64,000 bases of DNA, from contig JAAOMT010000502.1 in the NCBI GenBank assembly GCA_016748015.1, positions 624,519 to 688,518 of the forward strand, given 5' to 3'. Below the pieces are notes generated by a model that saw nothing but the letters and a program-made list of their open reading frames with translations, was not told the DNA's origin and made no database searches. Of this stretch, positions 1 through 10,995 are shown piece after piece. Source of the DNA: Geosiphon pyriformis. Its lineage: Eukaryota; Glomeromycota; Glomeromycetes; Archaeosporales; Geosiphonaceae. The position numbers were made by a program, and so were the translations under genes. Numbering within the stretch: position 1 is the first letter of the stretch; every line of letters begins with the position of its first letter.

Positions 1-283
1 TGCAAGTGGCTGGTACTCAAATATGCTAACTATTTTGACTAAGTTGCAATTTTTAAATAATTTAGTCGAATATAGTGTTGGTCTTAAACAGCCAGTTGTT
101 ACCAACTAAAGCTTGGTATTGAATAGCTTTTATGATGAGAACTTTTATGAATACAATAATGCTATTAACTTCAAATGAAAAGTTATCAATATTGCCAATA
201 GACATTTTTGTTATTCTATTGGCTGTAATAATTCTGGTACTGGCAGTACAATCAACTTAACAACTTAATTGGTTCATAAATTG

Positions 284-481
284 TTATGTAATGATGCTGT
301 TAATTGATTTACTGTTCAGAATCAGTTTGATGAACTGATTATTAACTGTGGCATTAGTATACATTGCTGTGATGAGTTTTGATTTTAAGATGGCTCCATT
401 AAATAAAGGTGTGAAGACTAGTTCTTTAATTTTGAAAGAAAATATTACAGTAAGCAATTTGTCTTTTATAATAACAGCCAA
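284..481 (-). pseudogene. Retropepsin-like protease fragment (family C)
   Basis: A 65-codon open piece ends in LILNSKSINSIIT. This aligns with the protease active-site stretch of element 3 (LILDSRFTGSIIT). The canonical retropepsin motif is D-(S/T)-G. Here the Asp is Asn and the Gly is Lys, both reachable by G-to-A changes, so the enzyme would be dead. It follows Gag and its knuckle on the same strand, as expected for gag-pol order. Confidence 0.6.
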
Positions 482-971
482 TAAGATGTTACAAGTAGAT
501 ATAGTTTGGTTTTTGATAAATTAGGTGTAATTGTTTCTGGGGCTACCAAAAAACTTAAATAGTATTGAGAATTTGGGTTTTGGATGTAGTTAGTTCTGAA
601 ATTTTGTTGTTAAAATCCAGTTTGCTGGGCAGTTGAACTGGAGATTGGTTGGTGTATTACTATTGCCAATTACCAATTCTAATGAATTTAAGTAGTTCTT
701 GGTCTTTGGTTTCTAGATAACATTTGAGCTGAGTTTTGTGGTGATGTTAGGATAAATTGAAATTGAAAAATTGCTTGTGGCTGCAATTGATAAATAACTG
801 GAACTGAAGTTTGATAGATTGGAGGTTGATAAATTGGCTGTGTCACTTGAGTATAATGTGTTTGATGTTGAAATTGTTTAAGTAATTGATTACTGACATA
901 ATTTTGGATTTAAATTGGTAATTGGAGTTTTAATATATATTTCCTAATTGTTAATTGCTTAACTATTTGTG

Positions 972-1013
972 ACATTCAAATTGCAAATGTTTTTGTTTAT
1001 CACAATAGTAACA
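972..1013 (-). other. CCHC zinc knuckle of Gag (family C)
   Basis: The minus strand reads CYYCDKQKHLQFEC, a perfect C-x2-C-x4-H-x4-C retroviral-type knuckle. It places the 3' end of Gag here and confirms strand and order (knuckle before protease). Confidence 0.8.
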
Positions 1014-1603
1014 ATTATACATCTTTTGTTGCCACTGTTGATTGATTAATAATAATAGATGTAGTTGATTTTGAAGACTATTCAAGTTTTCTGGATTATT
1101 GCAGCATTGTGATGATTGATAAATTGCCTAATTGTTAATTAAGTATCCCTTTAATTTTTGATTAATAAAATCACTAAATTGTTTCAACTTGGAATCCAAT
1201 TCAAATGATTCATTTATTACTAGATTAATAACTTGGACATGATTAGCTTCTAGCTTAGCTAATTCGAAATCTCAGGCATTGGTAACTGTGTCTTAAAGAG
1301 TTTGTGAGTGTATTAGACATATGTGCTAAAGGATATTACTGTGTAGTCTATAGATAAATTAGTTTAAAATCTGTGGTACTGTAAAGTAATTTGTGTTAAT
1401 CACTTGTATTTGGCACAGATTTCTAAGAAAGTGTCCTAAGTATGTGGTAACTGTTTTAGTATCTTTTTGTTTAATAGTTGTAAATGTATTGGCTAAGCAA
1501 TTAATGTTATTATTGTTACTGAAATAGCTTAAAAATTCTAGTTTAAATACATTAAAGTCTTGGGGTTTCTGAATTAGGCTTTGATACCATAAGTTGGTAG
1601 TAT
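1014..1603 (-). pseudogene. Gag core, C-terminal half (family C), interrupted by element 1
   Basis: Reading the minus strand from 1603 downward gives TTNLWYQSLIQKPQDFNVFK and further Gag-like sequence, colinear with the Gag of element 4 (62.9-63.2 kb). Several in-frame stops are present. The N-terminal half is at 9424-10475. Confidence 0.65.
1600..1603. repeat. Target site duplication GTAT, left copy (element 1)
   Basis: GTAT immediately precedes the 5' LTR of element 1 and recurs at 9424-9427 immediately after its 3' LTR. Confidence 0.75.
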
Positions 1604-1692
1604 TATTACAGTTGAAACTTATACTTCTTATTAATTATTAGATGTATTAGTCACTGATGTTATATAAATTAACCACCTTATTTTTAGAAAGT

Positions 1693-1835
1693 AATCATTG
1701 ATCTGATCAATGACCTAATCATTGACCTAATTATTAACTTGATCATTAACCTGATCAATGATCTGATCATTGACCTGATCATTGACCTGATTATTGATCT
1801 GATCATTGATCTGATTATTGACCTGATTATTAACC
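1693..1835 (+). repeat. 12-bp tandem array in LTR U3 (about 12 units)
   Basis: The unit is GATCATTGACCT with variants such as GATTATTGATCT and GATCAATGATCT. Many units carry the palindrome TGATCA. The array lies directly upstream of the TATA-like box, where an enhancer would sit. By eye, copy number differs between copies: about 10 in the 3' LTR, 7 and 5 in element 2, 10 and 14 in the solo LTRs. Confidence 0.85.
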
Positions 1836-1847
1836 ATTTTTGATAGC

Positions 1848-1855
1848 TATATAAG
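1848..1855 (+). promoter_or_regulatory. TATA-like box of the family A LTR
   Basis: TATATAAG sits a few bases after the tandem array and is conserved at the matching place in the 3' LTR and, inverted, in the minus-strand LTR copies. It is the likely core promoter of the element; transcription itself is not shown by the sequence. Confidence 0.5.
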
Positions 1856-2373
1856 CAATAAATCTCTTAGCTGTAGAAAAACATGTAGAAATTAAGGAAA
1901 TCAAATAAATAAAATAACAACTTTTATCTCAATTTTTCTCTTATTGCTAATTTTCCTTTCCCTACCTTCAAGTATCTGAACATTTTGAGATAAAAAAATT
2001 ACTTGTTGGTTATTTTTTACTCTTTTCCTGAAACATGTAATTGCAGCATTTGAAGACTATTGAATAAAATGTGACTAAAGAGTATATCTGATATTTGATA
2101 TTGAATTTTAAGAGTGCTAACATGAGGCATAGAATTATACCAGTATGTGATCATTTGTTGACAGTATGGACTATCTCTCTACCTTCAAATTCTTCAGTTA
2201 TCTTTGAAAAGTATAGCAACTGAAATATTTTATAAGACTGATCTTACATATTGAATCCATACTCATTCAATTCGCTCTTGGAAGTTGAATTCTCTTTGAT
2301 TATTTCCATTACCCTACAATTCTGTTCTCTCTTGCTATCCATTAGCTTGTTACTCCAACTCATAACATAAAAG

Positions 2374-2390
2374 TAGTGCTCCCTGTAAGG
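2374..2390 (+). promoter_or_regulatory. Putative tRNA primer-binding site
   Basis: TAGTGCTCCCTGTAAGG lies six bases after the LTR end. It resembles the family B site TGGTGCTCTCCCACGG, which fits a tRNA 3' end finishing in GAGAGCACCA. The second base here is A instead of the G needed to pair with CCA. Confidence 0.5.
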
Positions 2391-2419
2391 TTGTTAAATT
2401 CCACTTTGTTTTCTATTGT

Positions 2420-3958
2420 ATGAGTAATTATTCATACTTGCCACAACAATCAGAAGAACACTTTGAAGCACACAACAAAAATGATCTAGACTTTATTGAA
2501 CTCAATCCTTTGTCTTTTTGCTTGATTTGCTTTCTCATTGAAAAACAATCCAGCAGACAATTTCAAGACTTTTGGAACTGGTTCTTGAACAAGCATTTAG
2601 CTGAAACCTATACAGCTTATACAACTTATTACTTTGACCAAACTTATTCTGAAGACAACTTTGAAAAAAGAAACAACAGTATTAATCAGCTTTTATATTC
2701 TACAACCTTTAAACAACAGCTCTTTGATTTCGAATATTTGAATCATCAAATCCACATTTGGATTGCTGCCCATCAATCAACTGAAACTCCTCTTGAAACA
2801 GAAGAAAAAAGCTATTAAACTGCTTCTGTTTTTGATTTTTTTTCAAGTGAATCAGAACACTCCATACAAACAGTTACACTTAAACCAATGGCTCAAGACT
2901 CTCTGCAACAAAACATTCTGATTACCCTCCAAGATATACAGACTGCTTTAGGGTAAAGAAACAACATCTCATTACTATTATTTAAAGGTAATGTCCAAGA
3001 TTCAATTAAATAGCTGGACAATTTTAAGAGAGCTGTTACAGCAAACTAATATGATAATGAATACAAGTTCCAAATCATTGGTGGCTACCTCCAAAACTCT
3101 CTTGTTACTTGGTTTTCACAAAAAACCAATGCCAATGCTCAGCAAAAAATCATTAGATGAACACCAGCAAATGCTGGAGAAGATAATACCTCTTTCACTA
3201 TCTGATTTGAAACAAAATTTAGAACTCCTATCTTGATATCCAAATGGTGCATGGAGTTGGAAAGAAGAATCCAAAATCCAGAAAAAATAGTAACTGAATA
3301 CGCTAAAGCCATTAGAAAACTAATTAAGCATGTAGACTTTGATAAAAATTAGACAGAAAAGCAAAAGATTCATTCCTTCACAAAAGGATTGAGAACTAAT
3401 CTTTTATATGCTCTTTGGCCTCTCCTGGCCTTGAAAGATAATCCCACAATAGATATGGCCATTGAACTTGTCCAAAGAATAAAAGACAACCAAAGAATGC
3501 ATCTAGAATCTACTTTTTCAGTTTTTGCTTCTGCTTCTGTTATGGCTCCAGCTTTACAAATGGCTGTTATCTCTTTTGCCACTTACACTTAAGACTCCAA
3601 TGAAAAATTAATAGACAGACTTACTGCTAACCTTGTTTGGCTATTAAAACTATTAGCCCAAGCAGTTAGAGACAACTAGCAACCCCATAATCTAGATTTG
3701 AACTCTGCTTTAATTAGTCTCAACAACCACCATATCAAAGACAACAAAATTGTGGCCCACCTGTATGCTATCATTGTAGATTAACTGGACACTTTTCCAA
3801 AGACTGCAACAATCTTTCATTGCCCCCTCCAGCTCCTAGAAATAATGACATCCAGAATAACAGACTTAACAATAATAATGTTCTCAATCAAAGACCCAAT
3901 CATGCCAACATCAATTTCTTTGGAGAGGATTCCCTAGTTAAAGCCACTGTTTATTAGC
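2420..3958 (+). pseudogene. Gag of family A element 1
   Basis: An ATG opens a 132-codon stretch (MSNYSYLPQQSEEH...). The frame then continues through multiple stops and frame changes. A recognisable Gag core lies at about 3250-3590 (WCMELERRIQNPEK, then GLRTNLLYALWPLLALKDN). A CCHC knuckle follows at 3766-3807 (CYHCRLTGHFSKDC). Gag would form the particle and bind RNA through the knuckle. The same N-terminal region is recognisable in element 2, where ATG has become ATA. Several stops fit C-to-T or G-to-A changes. Confidence 0.8.
3766..3807 (+). other. CCHC zinc knuckle of Gag (element 1)
   Basis: CYHCRLTGHFSKDC fits C-x2-C-x4-H-x4-C exactly. Confidence 0.9.
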
Positions 3959-4436
3959 CTTTAAACTGGTAGACATACCTCCAAAGTGTAAGAGTGCAAG
4001 CCAACCAGAATAAAACTCCTTTTATGCTTTTAACCTAACTGATAATGATCATAATATAGATAAACTGGCAATCAACACCTCTGACTTAACAAGAAAGAAG
4101 AAGAAAGCCAAGATTAATTTCGTTCTAAATTCCAACAAAGCCTCAACTTCTACTGCTGACAACAATGAGCCATCAAAGACTAAAGTTTTTAAAATTTCTC
4201 CAAAATTAGAATTCCCAGAAATTGTACAAAAATCTGGACCCTATTCTGTTGTTAAAGATTTCATAGAAACTTCAGCACATATTACATTTGACCAACTAAT
4301 GACCCATCCACAGTTCAGAAAAGATCTTTGCAAATTCTTAATACCAAAGAAGAAGACATCAAAAACCAACAAACACTCTTGTTAAGCTGAACTTGCTGAC
4401 AACAGCAATGTTACTCCTCTGATTTGTAAAGCCCAA

Positions 4437-4784
4437 GTGGCTGGCTACTTCATTAATTTAATTCTAGACAGTAAATTATTTGTTAGTGTAATTGCCAAAC
4501 ACTTTCTGGAAGCCATTGGAAAAAAGATTGATGAACCTTTCACCTGGTCTATGACTAATATATATGGTGACAAAAAAAAAGGTCTGGGTATAGCCAAAGC
4601 TGTTTCTGTTCACATCAATAATATCAGCATTGAAACAGACATGGAAGTATCTGAAGCAAAAGAGTATACTATTATTGTTGGTAATAAGTGGCTTAAGAAA
4701 GCCAAAGCACTACTTGACTATGAACTGTGTGAGCTAACTATCAGATGTGGTGAAAAACCCATTGTGGTTAAATGCTGTTATTGA
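4437..4784 (+). pseudogene. Retropepsin-like protease domain (element 1)
   Basis: This 115-codon open stretch has LILDSK at residues 8-13, where the family expects LILDSG. The Asp codon is 4467-4469; the following Gly is replaced by Lys (AAA). A C-terminal IIVGNKWLKKAKALLDY stretch matches the protease-end NDWLLKANAKLD of element 3. The protease would process the Gag-Pol polyprotein, but without the active-site Gly it is unlikely to work. The next 600 bp encode a Lys/Asn-rich linker with stops. Confidence 0.75.
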
Positions 4785-5400
4785 ACAACTTCTCCAGCAA
4801 CTAAACAAAACCAAAAAGAAAAACAATCAGATAAATCAGATAATGATAAAAGCGATAATAAAGATTAAGAAGAACCAAAAAAAACTGTTGAACTTATCTA
4901 TATTATTTTCACCAGCAATGGCAAGCCACTGGACAATATTAAAGCTGACAAAAAAAAATCATAGTAAATGGCAAGCTAATCTGCTGGTCCTACTATGATA
5001 TCCCCAAAAAAACTTTTGACAAAAAACCTGGCAAGAAAGCCAAATACAGTTATTGGTGGCATGGTCTTTGTATATGGTGCTAGTATAATAAACCTTTGTA
5101 TTTACCAAGTGATGAATACAAATCCTGCCTAATCTACTACAAAGATTGGGAACCAATTAGCTTGATACCTCGAGAAGAACTTAAAAAAGTACAAAAGTCC
5201 TTTAAGAATGAACCACCTAAAATTCAATTACTAGTTGTAGAACAATAAGAACATTTCCCTAAAGAAAAAAAAGTGGATATTGAAAATCTGTTGGCCAAAA
5301 ATAGCCCAGTTATCTCAAAAGAAGGTGATACTCCTGGATGAATCCATGTAATACAATACACTATTACCACAAAAAAAACTCATCTCATCCATTTGAAGCC
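4785..5400 (+). pseudogene. Lys/Asn-rich pol linker (element 1)
   Basis: This stretch lies between protease and reverse transcriptase and is interrupted by stops. The sister element 2 has a colinear region. I see no domain: the dUTPase of family B is absent here. A TGA at about 5338 aligns with CAA in element 2, which fits an ancestral CGA hit on opposite strands. Confidence 0.55.
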
Positions 5401-5452
5401 TTATCAATCCAACTGATGTAATAATGAGTTTATCAAAAAAAAGATAAATAGG

Positions 5453-6200
5453 ATGAAAAATCTTGAATTCATACAAGAAACCAAGAATGAATGGGCTTTT
5501 CCAGTTGTAGTAGTATCTAAGAAAAGTGGAACTCTACGCTTCTGTGTTGACTACTGCCAACTAAATACCATCACTATAAGAGATATGTACCTACTTCCCA
5601 AAATTGATGCAATGCTAGATAAATTTAATGGTGCTGCTTTCTTCTTAACTATTGACTTAACTGCTGGATTTTGGCAAGTAGAGATGGATTCAAAAAGTAG
5701 AAAGAAAACTGCCTTCATTACCAAGTATGGCACTTATAAATTCACAATTATGCCTTTTGGTCTCATCAATGCTCCTTCCATCTTTCAATGTCTAATGGAT
5801 AAAGTGTTTAAATCAGTGAAAGAAAACTTTGTTCTGGTTTACTTGGATGACATAATGGTATATTCAAAAACCTGGAATGAACATCTTGAACATTTACAGA
5901 AGGTTTTTGACCTGCTCAGAAACGCTGACCTTAAAATTAACTCAATTAAATCTTTTTTTGGATGCCAATCCACCTAGTTCTTTGGTTATTTTATTACAAA
6001 AGATAGAATCTTCCTTGACCCAGCTAAAATTGAAAAAGTTCAAAACATTAGACAACCAATAAATGTTTCTAAACTCCGCTTTTTCCTTGGTTTGGCCTCT
6101 TATTATTACAAATTTATCAAGAATTTTTCCAAAATTGCCTTTTCTCTCAATCAGCTACTCAAAAAAAATGTCAATTATTACTGAGGCACTCATCAACAAA
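5453..6200 (+). pseudogene. Reverse transcriptase domain (element 1)
   Basis: The 174-codon open part shows the gypsy RT signature in order: EWAFPVVVVSKKSGTLRFCV, then TIDLTAGFWQVEM, then FTIMPFGLINAPSIFQ, then the catalytic YLDD at 5840-5851. The palm continues past a TAG at about 5975 (STxFFGYF; Gln expected) to KFIKNFSKIAFSLNQLL near 6170. RT copies the element RNA into cDNA. The catalytic Asp pair is intact here, unlike in element 3. Confidence 0.92.
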
Positions 6201-6660
6201 AAGCTTTTGAAATTCTAAAGGAAAAACTTGTTATTAAACTAATTCTCAAACAACCTGATTTGAACCAATCTTTTATCCTTCATACTGATACATCTGGCTA
6301 TAGACTTGTTGCTGTTTTTTCACAGAAAAATAAAAATGGCAGAGAACATGCCATAGCATATGCCAATAAAATCCTTACACCAGCAGAAAAAAACTATTCA
6401 GTTACTGAACAAGAATGTTTAGCAGTAATTTAGACTACTAGTTACAGGAATCAATATCTCCTTGGTGCAAAATTTTTAGTGGTAACAGATCATCAAGTCT
6501 TGGTTTGGCTGCACAATAAAAAGAAGCTGGAACATAAATGAATAACTCACTGAATACTCCACTTGGATGAATTCGACTATAATATTTAATACTACAAAAG
6601 AGCAAATCATCAAAACACCAATGCTCTCTTTAAACTTATTATTCAGTGATAGTACAATCT
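6201..6660 (+). pseudogene. RNase H domain (element 1)
   Basis: Motifs are FILHTDTSGYRLVAVFSQ, then the EKNYSVTEQECLAVI segment, then FLVVTDHQVLVWL, as in Ty3/gypsy RNase H. Stops fall at conserved Trp positions: TGA in NYYxGTHQQKAF, TAG after CLAVI and TGA before ILHLDEFDYNI. RNase H removes the RNA strand after reverse transcription. Confidence 0.85.
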
Positions 6661-6800
6661 CTTAAACCAAACCAACTTAATTATTAGTAACTCCTTTACA
6701 AACAAACATGATAATGGACTTGGACAACTATTCTGCCTTAATGAAATTTTTGGATAAAGAACAATATTCACTAGAATACATTTGACAGCAAAAAAAACAT

Positions 6801-7955
6801 TTGTGCAAACAATCAAATTTCTATTTGATTCACCAGAACCAGCTATATAAAAGAAATAGAATAGATCCTGACTGCTCCCAAAAAGTCATCAGATTTGAAG
6901 AAAAAGAAATTGTAATATACAACATGCAAACTAACCCATTAGCTAGACACTTTGGAAAAACAAAAAAAATTCAGAAAACTTTAGCTCACTATTATTGGTC
7001 TACCTTGGGAAAAGACATTGCTAAATACATCAAAACCTGTAACATCTGTTAAAAAAGAGACAAACCCAATCGCAAAGAAGATATCCATCTAATTTTTGTT
7101 GGTCAACTATTTAACAAAATTGGTATAGATGTTGTTGGATCTTTAATAATAACTCCTGATGGCAACAGATATATTATCACAGCTACTGATTATTTTATAA
7201 AATGGGTAGAAACAAGAGCCATTTCTAACCAAACAGCAGTTTCAATAGCCAATTTTATTTATGAAGATATTATCTGCTGTTATGGCTGCCTCAAAGAACT
7301 TTTATCTGATAGAAGAAGAGCTTTTCTCAGTACACTGATTAAAGAACTTTGCAGAAAAATGGGAATATGTCACAAACTTTTTTCTTCTTATCATCCTTAA
7401 ACAAATGGTCTAGTAGAACATTTCAATAGAACATTATGTGAAACTCTAGCCAAAACCAGTGAAGAAACAAACTTATGAGACAAAGTACTGCCTTCAGCTT
7501 TGTTTGTTTATAGAACTGTGAATCATGACATAACAAGTTATAAACCTTTTTATCTGCTCTATGGATGCATGGCAACAGAAACTGACATTAAAACAATACT
7601 TTTTAAAGAGATCACAATAGGAAATTACAAAAACATTTTGCAAAGAAAGCTTGGTACCATTCTTGACTCTTTGGTAGAAGCACAAATAATTACTTTTGAA
7701 AAGATAAAACAGTTCCAAGAAAAGCTTAAAAGAAAAAAAACTTATAAAACACTTTTTTTAAGTATTGGTGACTTGGTATTGGAATACTGGTTAGACAGAG
7801 ACAATGTTTATGATGATAAATTCTCTAGTCAGTGGAAAAAACCCTTTATAGTCAACAAAGTTTTGAACAATGATTCTTATATTCTTTAAGATCAATCCAG
7901 AACAATCTTCAATGATCATTCTGTTCATAGTACACAACTCAAGAAATATCATAAA
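6801..7955 (+). pseudogene. Integrase (element 1)
   Basis: The HHCC zinc-binding region is at 6801-7053 (ARHFGKTKKIQKTLAHYYW ... TCNIC). The DDE core follows: Asp in IGIDVVGSL near 7130, Asp in LLSDRRRAF near 7305 (Gly expected after SDR), and Glu in GLVEHFNRTL near 7415. The C-terminal GPY/F-like module is at about 7760-7950 (FSSQWKKPFIVNKVL). No chromodomain is visible. Stops include TGA at a Trp (NLxDKVLPSAL) that element 2 retains as TGG. Integrase inserts the cDNA; the 4-bp target duplications reflect its staggered cut. Confidence 0.9.
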
Positions 7956-8059
7956 CGACCTGATTGGTTGTCTGTTGTGGTAATATTGACTCAAACAATC
8001 AGCAAAAATCAAGTATAAATAAATGCATCATTTCCAAAACAGAGGTATCTTTAATTGAC

Positions 8060-8557
8060 ATGAACAATTATTTTCTGAATCAAAACATTCAAAACATCTT
8101 CTATACTCTCCATGCATATTGGATCAAAAACTATCCAAATGCTACTCTGACTATTGGAAAACAAACCACCATAACTAATAACAGTAGAACACATACTGTT
8201 ATTAAACCAAAGAAAACTACTACCAGAAGAGAAAAAATTGATAGTAAAATAGATAAATATCTGTTGAAAAGTATAACAGCAGCTATACTCCTACCTTCCA
8301 ACACAATTGGAAAAACACTCTAAGAAATCTTATTCATAGACAAAAACTTGTCATATGGAAGACAATTAGAACTCTATAATTGTCTTGGTAAAATCATAGA
8401 AGATATGAAACTTATAAAGAAAACAACTTCAGAGATACAAACAGAAATTTTGGGCATTATATGGTCAGATGTCCCAAGAGTTTTAACTATTGCTAGAAGA
8501 GCCAAAACTCTAATACGAAGATTTGGTCTTTTGAATACAAAACTCATTTCACCTTAA
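8060..8557 (+). pseudogene. Post-integrase ORF3, unknown function (family A element 1)
   Basis: From ATG at 8060 one frame runs to 8557 with a single internal TAA (near 8321). Past the terminal TAA it stays open to the polypurine tract, about 209 codons in all. It begins MNNYFLNQNIQNIFYTL and is basic in the middle (KPKKTTTRREKIDSKIDKY). I do not recognise the product. Element 2 has a colinear copy (39452-40077), and family B element 3 has a weakly similar ORF of 217 codons in the same place (13003-13656). No signal peptide or membrane segment is evident, which argues against an envelope protein. Confidence 0.6.
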
Positions 8558-8674
8558 GTATTATATACCTTATCCACAAAAGACTTCAACAAACTAATTA
8601 GCTTTAAGTTAGATAAAACCCTTCAAACAGATTACATCATAAATAGCTTGATTTCACCAGAGCTCAATTTCTTT

Positions 8675-8685
8675 GGAGAGGATGA
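8675..8685 (+). promoter_or_regulatory. Polypurine tract (element 1)
   Basis: GGAGAGGATGA abuts the 3' LTR start at 8686. It is the expected plus-strand DNA primer. Element 2 has the corresponding GGAAAGAATAA. Confidence 0.7.
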
Positions 8686-9423
8686 TATTATAGTTGAAAC
8701 TTATACTTCCTATTAATTATCATATATTAGTCATTAATGTCATATAAATTAGCCACTCTATTTTTAGAAAGTGATTATTGACCTGATCAATAACCTGACC
8801 ATTGACTTGATCATTGATCTGATTATTGACCTGATCAATAACCTAATCATTGACTTAATTATTGACCTAATCATTGACCTAATCATTGACCACTTTTAAT
8901 AGCTATATAAGCAATAAATCTTTTAGCTATAGAAAAACATGTAGAAATCAAGGAAATCAAATAAATAAAATAACAACTTTCATCTTAATCTTTCTCTTAT
9001 TGCTAATTTTTCTTTCCCTATCTTCAAGTATCTGAACATCTTGGGATAAAAAAATTACTTGTTGGTTATTCCTTACTCTTTTCCTGAAACGTGTAATTAT
9101 AGCATTTGAAGACTATTGAATAAAATGTGACTGAAGAGTACATCTGATACTTGATATTGAATTCTAAGAGCACCAACGTGAAGCATAGAATTATACCAGT
9201 GTGTGATTATTTGTTAACAATATGGACTATCTTTCTACCTTTAAATTCCCCAGTTATCTTTGAAAAGTATAGCAACTGAAATATTTTATAAGACTGATCT
9301 CACATATTGAATCCATACTCATTCAATTCATTCTTTGAAATTGAATTCTCTTTGATTATTTCCATTACTCTACAATTCTGTTCTCTCTTTCTATCCATTA
9401 GCTTGTTATTCCAACCCATAACA
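8686..9423 (+). repeat. 3' LTR, family A element 1
   Basis: It starts TATTATAGTTGAAAC, ends CCAACCCATAACA, and is colinear with the 5' LTR. Its 12-bp array (about 8773-8891) has roughly two fewer units than the 5' copy. Many differences between the two LTRs are transitions, so the insertion is not recent. Confidence 0.9.
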
Positions 9424-9427
9424 GTAT
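9424..9427. repeat. Target site duplication GTAT, right copy (element 1)
   Basis: It matches 1600-1603 and directly follows the CA end of the LTR. Confidence 0.75.
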
Positions 9428-10475
9428 CTTAAAAAAAATATAAGATCATCTATAATGCTCTAATGTCATCCCATCTATTGGCTGCAATGGCTTTTTTCAC
9501 ATTATTAAACCAAACTTGGGCATCATCTTCTTTGCTGGTAAATTTTTTGAGTTTTGCAATTGAAGCATAGACTATTGGTGCTAGTGATAATTGTTATTAT
9601 TGTGATTGCTGAAGTGGTGTTTACAACTATTGTTGTTGGTCAGTAATTGAAGCAACTGGTGGATTTATTATGATTACTGAAGGTAAGTTTTGAGAAACAA
9701 TAGAAGTGGTATTTGAATTGTTCTGATTTTGCTGAATTAGAATAATTAGGATTTGTATTTTTGGGTTTTTCAAAGTCGGATTTTGATAATTAAATTTCTG
9801 ATTTTTATCTTCCTTTTCTTCCAATTTCATTACTTCCCAAGGACTAGCAGTTCTGAAATCTGGTTGGAGTGAGAATAATCAAAATTTTAATGACATTGGT
9901 AATTGCAATTTAAATCTCTCAAAATAATGGCCATAAGTTTTTAATAACTCTGCTTTCTTCTGTTTACTTTAGAATGAGATTCTGTTTAATAGTATTGTCA
10001 CATTTGCTGTGGATGCATTTGTTGATATTATATTGATAATACTTCTAAGTGTGTGATGATATAATAGATTAACTGGTAAATTAACTCTTTGTTTTTTTCA
10101 AGTAGATAATTGTATTTGCTTTGGGGTTTCTGCTAATGTTTATAGTTTTTCTTTGTCTTTTTTTGTGTATGTAATAGGAAATTTTTATTAAGTATGATTT
10201 TCAATTTTCCTGTTGATTTCAGTGATAATCAATGCAAAGTTGTGGTTTAATGATAAGCTGATATATTGAATTAATTTATTATAAAAATTTTTTCTTGTTA
10301 ATTCTGTATTTATTGGTTCTCTTAAAAAATATTTAATTCTTTTATTGACATAAAAGTTGAAGACTAATTCTATTAATAATTGGTTGTTGATTAATTCCAA
10401 GTGTTTACAATAGTGTTGAAATAATAATTTGGTGAATCTTAGATGGTTTGTTTTTCTTATTTCTGATTCTGCCAC
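9428..10475 (-). pseudogene. Gag, N-terminal half (family C)
   Basis: The frame opens at 10475 with GTG, not ATG, in the context AAAGTGGCA. It continues as VAESEIRKTNHLRFTKLLF to 10188. This is colinear with the Gag N-termini of family B (TTPNTATLKYYQSIYTYC). A Gln/Asn-rich linker (9627-9830) and the first part of the core (TSKEDDAQVWFNNVKKAIAA, about 9440-9550) follow, with stops between. Gag would form the particle. The lack of an in-frame ATG upstream is shared with both family B copies. Confidence 0.65.
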
Positions 10476-10520
10476 TTTTAAATAGTTGTTGTTAGTGCTG
10501 GTTCTTTGTAGGATTATACT

Positions 10521-10537
10521 TTACAAAAAGCACCAAA
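10521..10537 (-). promoter_or_regulatory. Primer-binding site (family C)
   Basis: The minus strand reads TTTGGTGCTTTTTGTAA directly after the LTR end. It is related to the better preserved family B site TTTGGTGCTCTCCCACGG, which fits a tRNA 3' end in GAGAGCACCA. Confidence 0.6.
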
Positions 10538-10944
10538 TATTACAAATAATTATTTAGGGTGTTGATACAAATAACAAATTTGTAGCTTGGTGCTTAATAA
10601 CTGTTCTGATTGGTAATATTTAAAGATTTTGGTTAAGTTTTTTGTATAATAGACAGAGATTCAAGTGTTGTTTTAGTAGCCTTTTGAAATTGCAATTCTG
10701 TCTAATTTCTGTTTTTAGCATGGTGACCAGTTTATTTTAACAGTCATGTCCTTCTGGTAAGCTTATTCATAAATTTTTTTAAACTTTATGCCTTTCCTTT
10801 GGGATCTTTTACCAGACTATCCTTAATATCACTTAATTAATGCTTAATCTCTTAAATCAATTAGTAAACAATAAACAACAAAAAAATAAAAGAAATAAAT
10901 AAAAATAAAGAAATAAGCCAAAGCAAGAAAGAGTTAGTATTCTG

Positions 10945-10971
10945 TTAATAGCTGTGATTAAAAGCTATTAA
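10945..10971 (-). other. Conserved hairpin 2 in family C LTR
   Basis: TTAATAGCT / AGCTATTAA forms a 9-bp stem around a 9-nt loop. The 7-bp stem core AATAGCT/AGCTATT recurs at 60472-60494 and 29822-29844 with different loops. Confidence 0.65.
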
Positions 10972-10995
10972 TCCAGTATAGTTTAAATATTAGTA

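Larger units (their letters stand above)
1..1603 (-). mobile_element. Family C Ty3/gypsy element, 3' part (left half of a split element)
   Basis: This is the downstream part of a minus-strand gypsy element whose 5' LTR and Gag start lie at 9424-11395. It holds the second half of Gag, a CCHC knuckle (972-1013) and the start of a protease (about 284-481), then runs off the window edge. The two halves join in the Gag core: the right half ends in a stretch like MILYFLR and this half resumes with TTNLWYQSL. That matches the uninterrupted Gag of the family B element near 62.9 kb (TIPYFLKGTADEWFKNL). The coding frame is heavily broken by stops. Element 1 sits exactly at the junction with a GTAT target duplication. 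Confidence 0.8.
1604..2367 (+). repeat. 5' LTR, family A element 1
   Basis: The LTR starts TATTACAGTTGAAAC (other copies start TGTTATGATTAAAAC) and ends CCAACTCATAACA. The copy at 8686-9423 is clearly homologous along its length. It contains a 12-bp tandem array (1693-1835), a TATA-like box just after it, and R/U5 sequence up to the primer-binding site. The two LTRs differ in array copy number. Confidence 0.9.
1604..9423 (+). mobile_element. Ty3/gypsy LTR retrotransposon, family A, element 1 (structurally complete, coding-defective)
   Basis: The parts in order are 5' LTR, primer-binding site, Gag with CCHC knuckle, protease, reverse transcriptase, RNase H, integrase, a further 3' ORF, polypurine tract and 3' LTR. 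Protease-RT-RNaseH-integrase order defines the Ty3/gypsy type. A 4-bp target duplication (GTAT) and Gag continuity across the flanks show it inserted into the family C element. Every gene carries stop codons, so it is not autonomous now. A diverged, minus-strand sister copy is element 2 (38740-46379). Confidence 0.92.

Noticed and set aside
1693-1835. Regular short repeats resembling a CRISPR array
   Set aside because: The 12-bp units are contiguous without spacers, lie inside an LTR at a fixed position and recur in every family A LTR.
8060-8557. Post-integrase ORF as an envelope gene
   Set aside because: There is no signal peptide, no transmembrane helix and no Cys pattern typical of surface glycoproteins.
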